Assembly (NCBI RefSeq): GCF_024508295.1
Contig: NZ_CP101990.1
Location: 1,550,001-1,614,000 of the forward strand
From: Aeromicrobium duanguangcaii
GTDB taxonomy: Bacteria > Actinomycetota > Actinomycetes > Propionibacteriales > Nocardioidaceae
Length of the DNA stretch: 64,000 nt
Direction: 5' to 3'
Position numbers and translations under genes: made by a program. Below are positions 47,825-58,376 of the stretch, piece after piece. Below the pieces are notes generated by a model that ran no database searches, was not told where the DNA came from, and saw only the letters and a list, made by a program, of their open reading frames with translations. Numbering within the stretch: the first letter of the stretch is position 1; each line of letters starts with the position of its first letter.

Positions 47825-48586
47825 GTGGCAGGCAAGCGGATCCGCCGGGTCGAGGGCTCGGACGACGTCGAGACGACGACGCCCTCCGAGGACGTCGTCG
47901 CCGCTCAGGACGCGCCCGCGCCGCAGTCCGCCCCCCGACGCCCGGCCCCGAAGCCGAAGGCGCCACTCACGCAGGAGCCCGCGGAGAAGCCTGCGGAGAA
48001 GGACTCCCAGCCGTCCCTGAAGGACGAGCTCTTCACGATCCCCAATCTGCTCAGCGCCATCCGGATCGTCCTGGTGCCGGTCTTCCTGTGGCTCGTCCTC
48101 GTGCCCGAGCGCGACGTGCTGGCGATCGGCGTGCTCGTGGTCTCGGGCATCACCGACTACCTCGACGGCAAGATCGCCCGCGCCACGGGCCGGACCACCC
48201 GTCTGGGGGCGATCCTGGACCCGGTCGCCGACCGGCTCTACATCCTCGCTGTCGTGGTGGGCCTGGGACTGCGCGACATCATCCCGTGGTGGCTCGCGGT
48301 CATCCTGCCGCTGCGCGACGTCGTGCTGTTCTCGCTCGTGCCGTTCCTGCGCACCCGCGGCTTCAGTGCTCTGCCAGTGCACTTCCTGGGCAAGGCGGCC
48401 ACCGCCGGGCTGCTGTACGCGTTCCCGCTGCTGTTGCTCGGCGACGGTGACGGGGCAGTGGCCAACCTGGCCCGCGTCTTCGGTTGGGCGTTCACGGTCT
48501 GGGGCGTGGCGCTGTACTGGTGGGCCGGGATCCTGTACGCCGTGCAGGTGCGCCGCCTGCTGGCCTCGACCCCGCGGACGCCGTGA
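47825..48586 (+). CDS. CDP-alcohol phosphatidyltransferase family protein
   Basis: Phospholipid synthase of 253 residues. An N-terminal hydrophilic Pro/Ala-rich stretch of about 65 residues precedes five or six transmembrane helices. The catalytic CDP-AP motif D-x2-DG-x2-AR-x8-G-x3-D-x3-D is complete ([18 protein letters not shown] followed by AILDPVADR). Position at the head of the sbp/gcvH/garA block matches M. tuberculosis Rv1822 (PgsA2). Likely makes phosphatidylglycerol phosphate or cardiolipin; which one is inferred. The stop overlaps the next start (GTGA). Confidence 0.9.
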   Translation: MAGKRIRRVEGSDDVETTTPSEDVVAAQDAPAPQSAPRRPAPKPKAPLTQEPAEKPAEKDSQPSLKDELFTIPNLLSAIRIVLVPVFLWLVLVPERDVLAIGVLVVSGITDYLDGKIARATGRTTRLGAILDPVADRLYILAVVVGLGLRDIIPWWLAVILPLRDVVLFSLVPFLRTRGFSALPVHFLGKAATAGLLYAFPLLLLGDGDGAVANLARVFGWAFTVWGVALYWWAGILYAVQVRRLLASTPRTP

Positions 48587-49386
48587 GTCGCCAGCCCGAC
48601 TCCGGCTCGTCGGTCGAGGAGGCCGAGTCGATCCTGGAGCGGCTGGCCGCCACGGCGCTCGACGACGACTACTACGCCGCGCACCACTCGCCGCCCCGAC
48701 CCGTCGCGAAGGTGCTCACGGCGGTGATGGCGGGCGTCTTCGGACTGCTCGTGACGGTCGCCGCGGTCCAGACCCGCAACGACCGGCCGTCGACCGAGGC
48801 CGAGCGCGATGCGCTGATCGAGAACATCCGCGTTCGTGAGGACCTCGTCGAGAGCAAGCAGGAGACCGTGGTCGGCCTCCAGCAGCAGATCGCCGACCTC
48901 CAGGCCGAGTCCGTCGTCGACGGCCCGGGCACGATCGGGCTGCGGATCGCCGCCGGCGCCGTCGCCGTCGAGGGGCCGGGCGTCGTCATCACGGTCAAGT
49001 CCTCGGCGAACGAGGACCGTCCGGACGGGCGCATCACCGACACCGATCTGCAGCTGGTCGTCAACGGACTGTGGCTCGCGGGGGCGGAGGCTGTCTCGGT
49101 CGGAGGACACCGCCTGACGGCCACCTCGGCGATCCGCTCGGCGGGCGAGGCCATCACCGTGAACTACCGGTCCGTCATCGAGCCGATCGTGATCGAGGCG
49201 ATCGGCGACGAGGACGTGCTGCGCAGTCGCTGGGAGGAAGGTCCGTCCGGCCGCTATCTCGCCGCGCGTGCCGAAGCCGATGGCGTCACGTTCGACGTGC
49301 GAGGATCAGACGACGTCGAGCTCGGCACCGCCCCTGAGGCGCGGCTGTCCGTCTCGGCCGAACCACTCAGGAGGAGCGAGTCGTGA
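48583..49386 (+). CDS. DUF881 protein, first copy
   Basis: Single-pass membrane protein of 267 residues with an N-terminal cytosolic segment, one transmembrane helix (about 45-63), a coiled coil (about 75-108) and the DUF881 domain (LRIAAGAVAVEGPGVVITV, LQLVVNGLWLAGAEAVSVGGHRL). DUF881 proteins are common next to sbp in actinobacteria and have been linked to septum or membrane organisation, but no biochemical role is known. Matches Rv1823 by position. GTG start overlaps the previous stop; it overlaps sbp by 4 bases. Confidence 0.85.
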   Translation: MSRQPDSGSSVEEAESILERLAATALDDDYYAAHHSPPRPVAKVLTAVMAGVFGLLVTVAAVQTRNDRPSTEAERDALIENIRVREDLVESKQETVVGLQQQIADLQAESVVDGPGTIGLRIAAGAVAVEGPGVVITVKSSANEDRPDGRITDTDLQLVVNGLWLAGAEAVSVGGHRLTATSAIRSAGEAITVNYRSVIEPIVIEAIGDEDVLRSRWEEGPSGRYLAARAEADGVTFDVRGSDDVELGTAPEARLSVSAEPLRRSES

Positions 49387-49715
49387 TCCCGGTCATCGGT
49401 CTGGTCGTCGGCGTCACGATCGGCCTGATCCTGCAGCCGACCGTCCCCACGGGGCTGCAGCCCTACGTGCCCATCGCGATCATCGCGGCGCTCGACGCCG
49501 TGCTCGGTGCCGCGCGGGCTTTCCTGGAGGGTCGCTTCGACGACCGCGTCTTCGTGATCTCGTTCGTCTCCAACGTCGCCATCGCCGCGGTGATGGTGTT
49601 CGTCGGCGACCAGCTCGGCGTGGGCTCGCAGCTCTCGACCGGCGTGATCGTCGTCCTCGGCATCCGCATCTTCGCCAACTCGGCCGCCATCCGCAGGTTG
49701 ATCTTCCATGCCTGA
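49383..49715 (+). CDS. sbp: Small basic protein Sbp (DUF1290)
   Basis: Membrane protein of 110 residues with three hydrophobic segments (about 2-22, 27-45 and 55-100), GLILQPTVP and ALDAVLGAARAFLEGRFDDRVF typical of DUF1290 (Rv1824/Sbp). Located between two DUF881 genes, with overlaps on both sides (GTGA, and 8 bases), as in other actinobacteria and Firmicutes. Function unknown. Confidence 0.9.
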   Translation: MIPVIGLVVGVTIGLILQPTVPTGLQPYVPIAIIAALDAVLGAARAFLEGRFDDRVFVISFVSNVAIAAVMVFVGDQLGVGSQLSTGVIVVLGIRIFANSAAIRRLIFHA

Positions 49716-50418
49716 GTCCTTCTCCCTGCGCAACGCGCTGCGCCGCCGGTCGAGCTGGATCGTCGGCCTGCTGATCGGGCTGCTGGCCTTCACCATGACG
49801 GTGCAGTGGCGCGAGGGCGACGAGACCGACGACTTCAGCGGCGTGCGCGGCATCGAGCTGGCCGAGCTGCTGAAGTCGCTCGACGCCACGAACGCGCGCC
49901 TCACCCAGCAGATCGAGACGCTCGAGGCGTCCCGCGACGACCTGCGCGACTCCAACAAGAGCACGGCCGAGGCACGCGAGGCGGCGGTCCGGCGCGCCAA
50001 CGCGCTGGCCATCCTCGCCGGCACGGTCGGTGCCGAGGGCCCGGGTATCGAGATCACGATCACCGCGCCGCCCGGGGCCGTCACGGCCTCGGTGCTGCTG
50101 GACGCCGTGCAGGAGATGCGCGACGCCGGCGCCGAGGTGATCTCGCTGAACGGCGTCGCCCGCGTCGTGGCCCAGACCTGGTTCCTCGACGACGACGCCG
50201 GCGTGCGGGTCAGCGGACGCGTCCTGAAGCCGCCGTACGTCATGGAGGTGATCGGCGATCCCGACACCCTCGCCGACGCGGTGAGGTTCCGTGGCGGCCT
50301 GGCCGACCGCGTCGAGGGACGCGGGGGAGAGGTCGGCGTCGAGGAGCGGCGCCGGATCCGCATCACCGCCGTGGCCGATGATCCCGAGCCCCAGTACGCT
50401 CGACCCGCGAACGACTGA
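49708..50418 (+). CDS. DUF881 protein, second copy
   Basis: Second DUF881 protein, 236 residues: transmembrane helix about 17-34, coiled coil about 45-100, then the DUF881 domain (GIEITITAPPGAVTASVLLDAVQEMRDAGAEVISLNG). Corresponds to Rv1825 in mycobacterial order. The two DUF881 proteins are paralogues and may pair through their coiled coils with Sbp (inference). It overlaps sbp by 8 bases; gcvH follows 23 bases downstream. Confidence 0.85.
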   Translation: MPESFSLRNALRRRSSWIVGLLIGLLAFTMTVQWREGDETDDFSGVRGIELAELLKSLDATNARLTQQIETLEASRDDLRDSNKSTAEAREAAVRRANALAILAGTVGAEGPGIEITITAPPGAVTASVLLDAVQEMRDAGAEVISLNGVARVVAQTWFLDDDAGVRVSGRVLKPPYVMEVIGDPDTLADAVRFRGGLADRVEGRGGEVGVEERRRIRITAVADDPEPQYARPAND

Positions 50419-50441
50419 CGCGTGACGACGGAGGAGCCAGC

Positions 50442-50819
50442 GTGATCCCTGAAGACCTGTTCTACAGCGCAGAGCACGAGTGGGTGCGGCTGGAAGGCGA
50501 TGTCGCCATCATCGGCATCACCGACTTCGCCCAGGACCAGCTCGGCGACATCGTCTACGTCGATCTCCCGTCCCAGGGCGACGCCGTCGAGTCCGGCACG
50601 GTCGTCGGCGAGCTCGAGTCCACGAAGTCGGTCTCGGACGTGTTCACGCCCGTCTCCGGTGAGGTCATCGCCAGCAACGACGCCCTCGAGGCGACGCCCG
50701 AGGTGATCAACTCCGACCCCTACGGCGAGGGCTGGTTGATCAAGGTCCGGACGACCGGCGAGGACGTCACCGAAGGGCTGCTCACGGCCGAGGCGTACTC
50801 GGCTGTGGTGAGCGGCTGA
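50442..50819 (+). CDS. gcvH: Glycine cleavage system H protein
   Basis: Lipoyl carrier of the glycine cleavage complex, 125 residues. The lipoylated lysine is Lys62 in ELESTKSVSDVF, with EHEWVRLEGDVAIIGITDFAQDQLGD at the N terminus and NSDPYGEGWLIKV near the end. It lies in the sbp-garA block as in M. tuberculosis (Rv1826), separately from gcvT and close to gcvP. Start is GTG with GGAGGAG upstream. It works with GcvP encoded 2.6 kb downstream. Confidence 0.96.
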   Translation: MIPEDLFYSAEHEWVRLEGDVAIIGITDFAQDQLGDIVYVDLPSQGDAVESGTVVGELESTKSVSDVFTPVSGEVIASNDALEATPEVINSDPYGEGWLIKVRTTGEDVTEGLLTAEAYSAVVSG

Positions 50820-50870
50820 CCCTGTCCACCCCCGGGTGTTAGGTTGGGGGCGAACGAACCCTGAACCCCG

Positions 50871-50901
50871 ACTTGAGCGAAAGCTTCAAGTTGTACTTGA
50901 G
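50871..50901. promoter_or_regulatory. ACTTGA/TCAAGT repeat array before garA
   Basis: Three half-sites: ACTTGA at 50871-50876, TCAAGT at 50886-50891 and ACTTGA at 50895-50900. The last two form a perfect palindrome TCAAGT-TGT-ACTTGA. The array lies just upstream of the garA start and near two MerR-type regulator genes, and resembles the half-sites before the second merR gene. Confidence 0.5.
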
Positions 50902-50916
50902 ACGGAGTTGATCGCG

Positions 50917-51342
50917 GTGACGACGCCGGACGGTTTCGATGAGACCAACTTCATCCCGGTCATCGACGCCGATACCGAGGAGATGTCGGCGGGCGACGTG
51001 TTCGCCGTCGAGAACCTGCCGGTCGGCAATGCGATGTTGCTCGTGCAGCGGGGCCCGGACGCCGGCTCGCGCTTCCTGCTCGACCAGGACGTGGTCTCGG
51101 CGGGGCGTCATCCCTCCAGCGACATCTTCCTCGACGACATCAGCGTCTCGCGCCGGCACGCGACGTTCTCGCGTCGTGGCGGCGGTTACGTCGTCACCGA
51201 CCTGGGCAGCCTCAACGGCACCTACGTCAACCGTGACCGCATCGACGGCGACATCCCGCTGTCGGGCGGCGACGAGGTCCAGCTGGGCAAGTACCGCCTG
51301 ATCTACTTCCCCGGCACCGTCGTCTCCGAAAGCGGTCAGTGA
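50917..51342 (+). CDS. garA: FHA-domain metabolic regulator (GarA/OdhI homologue)
   Basis: GarA/OdhI binds and inhibits 2-oxoglutarate dehydrogenase and controls glutamate enzymes when unphosphorylated; Ser/Thr kinases switch it off by phosphorylating its N-terminal threonine (family knowledge). The 141-residue protein has an N-terminal segment with GFDETNFIP as the candidate phospho-acceptor site, followed by an FHA domain (GRHPSSDIFLDDISVSRRHA, LGSLNGTYVNRD). GTG 50917 is chosen because the longer frame begins in a regulatory region and this start gives the family length. It is followed by a MerR gene with 4-base overlap, as in Rv1827-Rv1828. Confidence 0.92.
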   Translation: MTTPDGFDETNFIPVIDADTEEMSAGDVFAVENLPVGNAMLLVQRGPDAGSRFLLDQDVVSAGRHPSSDIFLDDISVSRRHATFSRRGGGYVVTDLGSLNGTYVNRDRIDGDIPLSGGDEVQLGKYRLIYFPGTVVSESGQ

Positions 51343-52055
51343 GCGGCACCGAGGCCGCGCGCGAGCAACTGCTCGGCATCGGCCAGGTCATCGCCGAGCT
51401 GTCCGAGGAGTTCCCCGACATCTCCCAGAGCCGGATCCGCTACTACGACGAGCAGGGCCTGGTCGAGCCGCGGCGCACCCCCTCGGGGTACCGCAAGTTC
51501 ACCTACGGCGACGTCGAGCGACTGCGGTTCGTGCTGCGCATGCAGAAGGACCGCTACTGGCCATTGAGCCACATCCGTCAGGTCCTGGACCAGATGGACT
51601 CCGGCGAGGTGCCCGACACCGAGCTGCGCGCCACGTTGCGCGTGCCCCAGGTGACGCTCGCGGCCGACGGCACGCCGACGGCGCAGTCCATGACCGAGGG
51701 CGCCGGCTCGACCCGGATGACCCGTGACGAGCTGCTCGACGCGGCCGGCATCGACGGCGACACCCTCGACGAGATCGAGCAGTTCGAGCTGATCCGCCGC
51801 CGCCCGCAGCAGCGGTACTACGACACCGACGACCTCGTCGTGGCGTCCCTGGTGGGCGAGCTGGCCAAGCTGGGCCTGGAGCCGCGCCACCTGCGAGGCT
51901 TCCGCAGCGCCGCCGATCGTGAGCTCGGCCTGCTCGACCAGGTCATTCCCCCCGCCGCCCGCCAGCAGTCCGGTGCCGCCGCCGAGCTGGCTGAACTCGC
52001 CGCCCTGGCCGTGCGCCTGCACACCGTGCTCGTACGTGCCGGGTTGCGCGGCTGA
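51339..52055 (+). CDS. MerR-family regulator FtsR-like (Rv1828 homologue)
   Basis: Transcription factor of 238 residues with an N-terminal MerR winged helix (about 12-85: SRIRYYDEQGLVEPRRTPSGYRKFTYGDVERLRFVLRMQ, seen here as two motifs) and a second wHTH-like region (about 125-200: LLDAAGIDGDTLDEIEQFEL, RYYDTDDLVVASLVGELAKLG). This two-domain layout and its place after garA match FtsR/Rv1828, reported to affect cell-division gene expression in Corynebacterium. GTG start overlaps garA by GTGA. No effector-binding cysteines are seen. Confidence 0.88.
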   Translation: MSGTEAAREQLLGIGQVIAELSEEFPDISQSRIRYYDEQGLVEPRRTPSGYRKFTYGDVERLRFVLRMQKDRYWPLSHIRQVLDQMDSGEVPDTELRATLRVPQVTLAADGTPTAQSMTEGAGSTRMTRDELLDAAGIDGDTLDEIEQFELIRRRPQQRYYDTDDLVVASLVGELAKLGLEPRHLRGFRSAADRELGLLDQVIPPAARQQSGAAAELAELAALAVRLHTVLVRAGLRG

Positions 52056-52067
52056 ACGGAGCCACCG

Positions 52068-52547
52068 ATGCGTGAACTGCAGATCGTCGGAGTCCGGGTC
52101 GAGATGCCGACCAACCAGCCGCTCGTCCTGCTGCGGGAGCTCGAGGGCACGCGGTACCTGCCGATCTGGGTGGGCGCGATCGAGGCCTCGGCCATCGCCT
52201 TCGCCCAGCAGGGCACCGAGGCGCCACGACCGCCCACGCACGCGCTGATGGCGTCGATCATCGAGGGCCTCGGTGACGAGCTGCTCGAGGTCCGCATCGT
52301 CGACGTGCGCGACGGCGTGTTCTTCGCCGAGCTGGCGTTCGCCGGGGGAGCGGTCATCGACGCCCGGCCGTCGGACTCGATCGCCCTGGCGCTGCGCACG
52401 GGCGTGCGTGTGGTCTGCGCCGAGGACGTGCTGGACGTCGCCGGCTTTGCCCAGACCCCCGACGAGGACGAGGAGATCGCGAAGTTCCGCGAGTTCCTCG
52501 ATCACGTCGATCCGGAGGACTTCGAGAAACCCTCAAGTGAAGGTTGA
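52068..52547 (+). CDS. Bifunctional nuclease family protein (DUF151)
   Basis: Protein of 159 residues with the DUF151/BFN fold: RELQIVGVRVEMPTNQPLVLL, EGTRYLPIWVGAIEASAIAFAQQG, RPPTHALM and ARPSDSIALALRTGVRV are the family hallmarks. A plant member has RNase and DNase activity; bacterial roles are unclear. Syntenic with Rv1829. It starts 12 bases after the FtsR-like gene. Confidence 0.9.
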   Translation: MRELQIVGVRVEMPTNQPLVLLRELEGTRYLPIWVGAIEASAIAFAQQGTEAPRPPTHALMASIIEGLGDELLEVRIVDVRDGVFFAELAFAGGAVIDARPSDSIALALRTGVRVVCAEDVLDVAGFAQTPDEDEEIAKFREFLDHVDPEDFEKPSSEG

Positions 52548-52638
52548 ATGTAATAGACGGCCCGACACGCGTGTTGGTGCGTGCGTCGAGAGACTCTCAC
52601 GTCTAACTTGAGGGTACGCAAGACCACAGCGGTGTGGT
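52529..52638. promoter_or_regulatory. Palindrome-rich leader of the second merR gene
   Basis: Outer arms ACCCTCAAGT (52529-52538) and ACTTGAGGGT (52606-52615) are a perfect 10-bp inverted repeat 67 bases apart. Between and after lie CCGACACG/CGTGTTGG (52562-52577, one mismatch), GAGAG-A-CTCTC (52588-52598) and ACCACA-GCGG-TGTGGT (52623-52638). Operator sites for a MerR protein or a folded leader are both possible. Confidence 0.5.
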
Positions 52639-52687
52639 TCTCTTGTTGTGGGAGGCCGGTCCAACCGGTCGCCAGGAAGGCGTGATC

Positions 52688-53260
52688 ATGATCGAACCTC
52701 GTGACGAGGCAGCAGAGGCGCAGGCACATGCCAGTGCCCAGGGCCTGTTGTTCGACGACGACCTCGCGCCCATGCCCCAGGACACGGGATTCCGCGGTCC
52801 GACGGCGTGCAACGCCGCCGGCATCACGTACCGCCAGCTCGACTACTGGGCCCGCACGGGCCTGGTCGAGCCCACGGTTCGCTCGGCCACCGGCTCGGGC
52901 ACCGCACGGCTGTACTCCTTCAAGGACATCCTGCTGCTCAAGATCATCAAGCGTCTGCTCGACGCGGGTGTCTCGCTGCAGCAGATCCGCACCGCGATCG
53001 ACCACCTGCGTGAGCGCGGCACCGAGGACCTGACCCAGGTCACGCTCATGAGCGACGGTGCCAGCGTCTACGAGTGCCGCTCCGCCAACGAGGTCATCGA
53101 CCTGCTCCAGGGCGGTCAGGGTGTCTTCGGCATCGCCATCGGCGGTGTGTGGAAGGAGATCGAGGGCACGCTCCACGAGCTGCCCACCGAGCGCGCCGAG
53201 TCCGACGCGCCCCTCGCCGGCGACGAGCTCGCTCAGCGCCGCGCCCGCAAGGCCAACTGA
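52688..53260 (+). CDS. MerR-family regulator (Rv1830 homologue)
   Basis: Transcription factor of 190 residues. After an acidic N terminus (about 1-30), a MerR-type winged helix (about 38-110) is seen: GPTACNAAGITYRQLDYWARTGLVEP, TARLYSFKDILLLKIIKRLLDAGVSL. The C-terminal part (DGASVYECRSANEVIDLLQGGQGVFG) is typical of the Rv1830 group. ATG 52688 has AGGAAGG 8 bases upstream; GTG 52682 is alternative. Located before the gcvP riboswitch, as in M. tuberculosis. Autoregulation through the ACTTGAG sites is an inference. Confidence 0.88.
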   Translation: MIEPRDEAAEAQAHASAQGLLFDDDLAPMPQDTGFRGPTACNAAGITYRQLDYWARTGLVEPTVRSATGSGTARLYSFKDILLLKIIKRLLDAGVSLQQIRTAIDHLRERGTEDLTQVTLMSDGASVYECRSANEVIDLLQGGQGVFGIAIGGVWKEIEGTLHELPTERAESDAPLAGDELAQRRARKAN

Positions 53261-53293
53261 CCTGTCGGTCAGCCGTTCCGGCTCCGGTCGGGG

Positions 53294-53299
53294 TAGGCT
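53294..53299 (+). promoter_or_regulatory. Candidate -10 box of gcvP
   Basis: TAGGCT about 20 bases before the glycine aptamer; no clear -35 box. Confidence 0.4.
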
Positions 53300-53318
53300 G
53301 ACGACTGCCGTTTGAACC

Positions 53319-53412
53319 GTGCGGGAGAGTCCCGTTCAGGGCGCCGAAGGGGCAATTCCTCCCCGGAACCTCTCAGGCCACCGGACCGCACGTCACAGGC
53401 GACTCTGAAGGT
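53319..53412 (+). ncRNA. Glycine riboswitch, single aptamer
   Basis: The segment matches the gcvT/glycine aptamer: GGGAGAGTCC, GGGCGCCGAAGGGGCAA, CCTCTCAGGCCACCGGACCGC and closing GACTCTGAAG that pairs with the first strand. Only one aptamer is seen, where tandem pairs are common elsewhere. A likely expression-platform hairpin follows (53427-53452), directly before the gcvP ribosome-binding site. Confidence 0.93.
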
Positions 53413-53426
53413 ACGCCGACAGAGGG

Positions 53427-53452
53427 GGAGGGCCCTGTTCGTCGAGCCCTCC
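53427..53452 (+). promoter_or_regulatory. Expression-platform hairpin of the glycine riboswitch
   Basis: GGAGGGC and GCCCTCC form a 7-bp stem with a 12-base loop; GGAG of the gcvP ribosome-binding site starts at the next bases. Suggests translational control, though termination cannot be excluded. Confidence 0.5.
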
Positions 53453-53463
53453 GGAGTCATTCC

Positions 53464-56301
<2,838 letters not shown>

Positions 56302-57044
56302 TCGGTCCACCACCGGACCACCCGGTCCACGACGGGCGAGGGCCGCTTGACCCAGAACACGTGATGGGTCGAGCCGCCCTCGGGCACCAGGTCGCGGGTG
56401 TACTCCCAGCGGGTCAGTGCCGCGGGCTCGATCAGGGAGTCGTCGAACCGGCGCACCGCCGCGGCGACCGAGAACCCGTCCCCGGCCAGTTGCACCGAGA
56501 GGGTGGGCGCGGCGACCCGTCGGTCGACCGCGAACGGAGGGCGCCCGATACGCACGACGCGAGCCCACTGGCTCATCAGGGTGCGTGCGCCGGGTGCGCC
56601 GAACCACGGCTTGGGCACGAAGCCGCGCAGCCGGCCGACGACCGGGACGCTGAGCGCCATCGTGGCGATCGGCAGCCCGCCGCCGGGGTAGTGGCGGAAG
56701 TAGGGCAGCGATACCCCCACCAGCACGAGCCCGTCGGCGGGCCGGGCACCGATCTGCACGGCCGCCGACAGTTGACCGCCGAGGCTGTGCCCGAACAGCA
56801 GCACCGGCCGGTCCGGATGGTCGGCGCGGGCGGCGTCGACGGACGCCTGGGTGTCGGCGATCTCGTCGGCGAAGGACCAGTCGTGCTCGCGGGAGGCGCG
56901 CGGAAGGCCGGGCTCGAAGCCACGGCGCGGCAGGACGCGCGCGGCCCAGCCCCGCTCCTCGAAGGCCTCGACGAGGGGGGAGTAGAAGGACGACGGGACC
57001 GCCATGGCGGGGGAGATCAGGACGATCGGGGTGCTCACCGCGTC

Positions 57045-57050
57045 ATTTTG
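57045..57050 (-). promoter_or_regulatory. Candidate -10 box of the alpha/beta hydrolase gene (leaderless type)
   Basis: CAAAAT on the minus strand ends 6 bases before GTG 57038. Confidence 0.35.
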
Positions 57051-57075
57051 GCATCGTGAAAGACTCGGCTCTGAC

Positions 57076-57438
57076 ATGCCTGACGCACTGGTGTACGTGA
57101 CCTCCGCCACCGCTTTCGTCGCCTCGTTGTTCGCCGCGTGGCACACCGTGAAGTCGTACCGGTTCAGCAACCCGCTCTTCTACGCCATCGCACTGGTCGA
57201 GGTGCTGCTGCTCGTGGCGCTGATCTGGGGGATCGTGGCGGTTGCGGGCACCGACCGCGACATCGAGAAAACTCTCTACCTGTCGTATCTCGTGACGACC
57301 GTGCTGATCCCGCCGGCGGCCGTGCTGTGGGGCGTGGGTGACAAGACCCGCTGGGGCACCGGCGTGGTCGGAGTCGCCCTGTTCACCGTCTCGGTCATGT
57401 TGATCCGTACGCACCAGATCTGGGAGGGACGTGGCTGA
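57076..57438 (+). CDS. Small membrane protein of unknown function (120 aa)
   Basis: Hydrophobic protein with about four transmembrane segments (about 3-20, 35-57, 70-88 and 95-112) and few charged residues. I recognise no family. It starts with MPDALVYVTSATAFVASLF; its stop overlaps the start of a second small membrane protein by 8 bases, so the two are probably made and function together. The ATG has no convincing ribosome-binding site. Confidence 0.7.
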   Translation: MPDALVYVTSATAFVASLFAAWHTVKSYRFSNPLFYAIALVEVLLLVALIWGIVAVAGTDRDIEKTLYLSYLVTTVLIPPAAVLWGVGDKTRWGTGVVGVALFTVSVMLIRTHQIWEGRG

Positions 57439-57820
57439 GCAGGCGGGCGACACCCAGCACGGATTCGGACGCGCCCTGGTGGCGGTCTACGCCGTGTTCA
57501 CCGTCGCCGCCACGGCGCGATCGGTCTACCAGCTCATCGTGAAGGCCGACGAGGCGCCGGTCGCGTACGCGCTCTCGGCCGTGGCCGGGGTCGTCTACGG
57601 CGTCGCCACGTGGGCGCTGGCGAACGCCAACCGTCGCGTCGCCACCGCGGCGGTCGGATTCGAGTTGGTCGGCGTGCTCGCCGTCGGCGTCCTGAGCCTG
57701 GTGGATCCCGACCTCTTCCCGGACGCCACCGTGTGGTCGGGCTTCGGTGCGGGATACGGCTACGTCCCGCTGGTGCTGCCGTTCATCGGGCTGTGGTGGC
57801 TGCGGCGGACCCGCCCATGA
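57431..57820 (+). CDS. Small membrane protein of unknown function (129 aa)
   Basis: Partner of the preceding gene: 129 residues with about four transmembrane segments (about 15-32, 42-62, 68-88 and 98-122). The GFGRALVAVYAVFTVAATARSVYQL N terminus and the GYVPLVLPFIGLWWL C terminus are distinctive, but I cannot name the family. GTG start within the upstream gene; a terminator follows. Confidence 0.72.
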   Translation: MAEQAGDTQHGFGRALVAVYAVFTVAATARSVYQLIVKADEAPVAYALSAVAGVVYGVATWALANANRRVATAAVGFELVGVLAVGVLSLVDPDLFPDATVWSGFGAGYGYVPLVLPFIGLWWLRRTRP

Positions 57821-57840
57821 GCCGGCCCGGGGACGAGAAG

Positions 57841-57869
57841 AGCCCCGCACGCTCATACCGTGCGGGGCT
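57841..57869 (+). terminator. Hairpin terminator after the two small membrane proteins
   Basis: Perfect 11-bp stem AGCCCCGCACG/CGTGCGGGGCT with a 7-base loop. Confidence 0.8.
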
Positions 57870-57920
57870 GGCTCCATTCAAACGCCGAGCCGTCACGATC
57901 CCCGGCACCGACACGGCCGC

Positions 57921-58376
57921 ATGAGCGCGCGATCGTACGAGTTCCGCTCGGTCTGGGACGTGGCGGAGCCGCCGGATCTGCTGTGGCACACCCTCGAGCA
58001 GTTCCTCGAGCAGGACGATCCGCTGCCGTGGTGGGACGCCGTGCGCGTCACGGCGCACCGCGGCGAGGAGATCGACCTGGTCGCCCGGAGCGTGTTCGGG
58101 TACCGACTGCGGTTCACGGTCTACGACCTCGAGCTGGAGCCGACCAGCGCGATGCGCTTCCGGTCACGCGGGGACCTCGAGGGCAGTGCCGCATTGTCGT
58201 TCGAGCCGGGGCGGCCGGGTCGCACCGATCTGACGATCGACTGGCACGTGGACGCCACGGCGCCGTGGATGCGGCGTTCCGAGCGGGTGCTGCGCCCGGT
58301 CTTCGTGCTGGCGCACGACCAGGTCATGAAGTCTGGTGAGCGACGGCTGAACCGGTGGTTGCAGCAGCGAGGCTGA
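57921..58376 (+). CDS. SRPBCC-fold (polyketide cyclase-like) protein
   Basis: Protein of 151 residues with a START/SRPBCC-like pattern: YEFRSVWDVAEPPDLLWHTLEQF at the first strand-helix, WWDAVRVTAHRG, then repeated beta strands (LRFTVYDLELEPTSAMRFRSRGDLEG) and a long C-terminal helix (VLRPVFVLAHDQVMKSGERRLNRWL). Such proteins bind hydrophobic ligands in a helix-grip cavity; the ligand is unknown. ATG 57921 begins the fold. The last 53 bases overlap the convergent cysG gene. Confidence 0.75.
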   Translation: MSARSYEFRSVWDVAEPPDLLWHTLEQFLEQDDPLPWWDAVRVTAHRGEEIDLVARSVFGYRLRFTVYDLELEPTSAMRFRSRGDLEGSAALSFEPGRPGRTDLTIDWHVDATAPWMRRSERVLRPVFVLAHDQVMKSGERRLNRWLQQRG

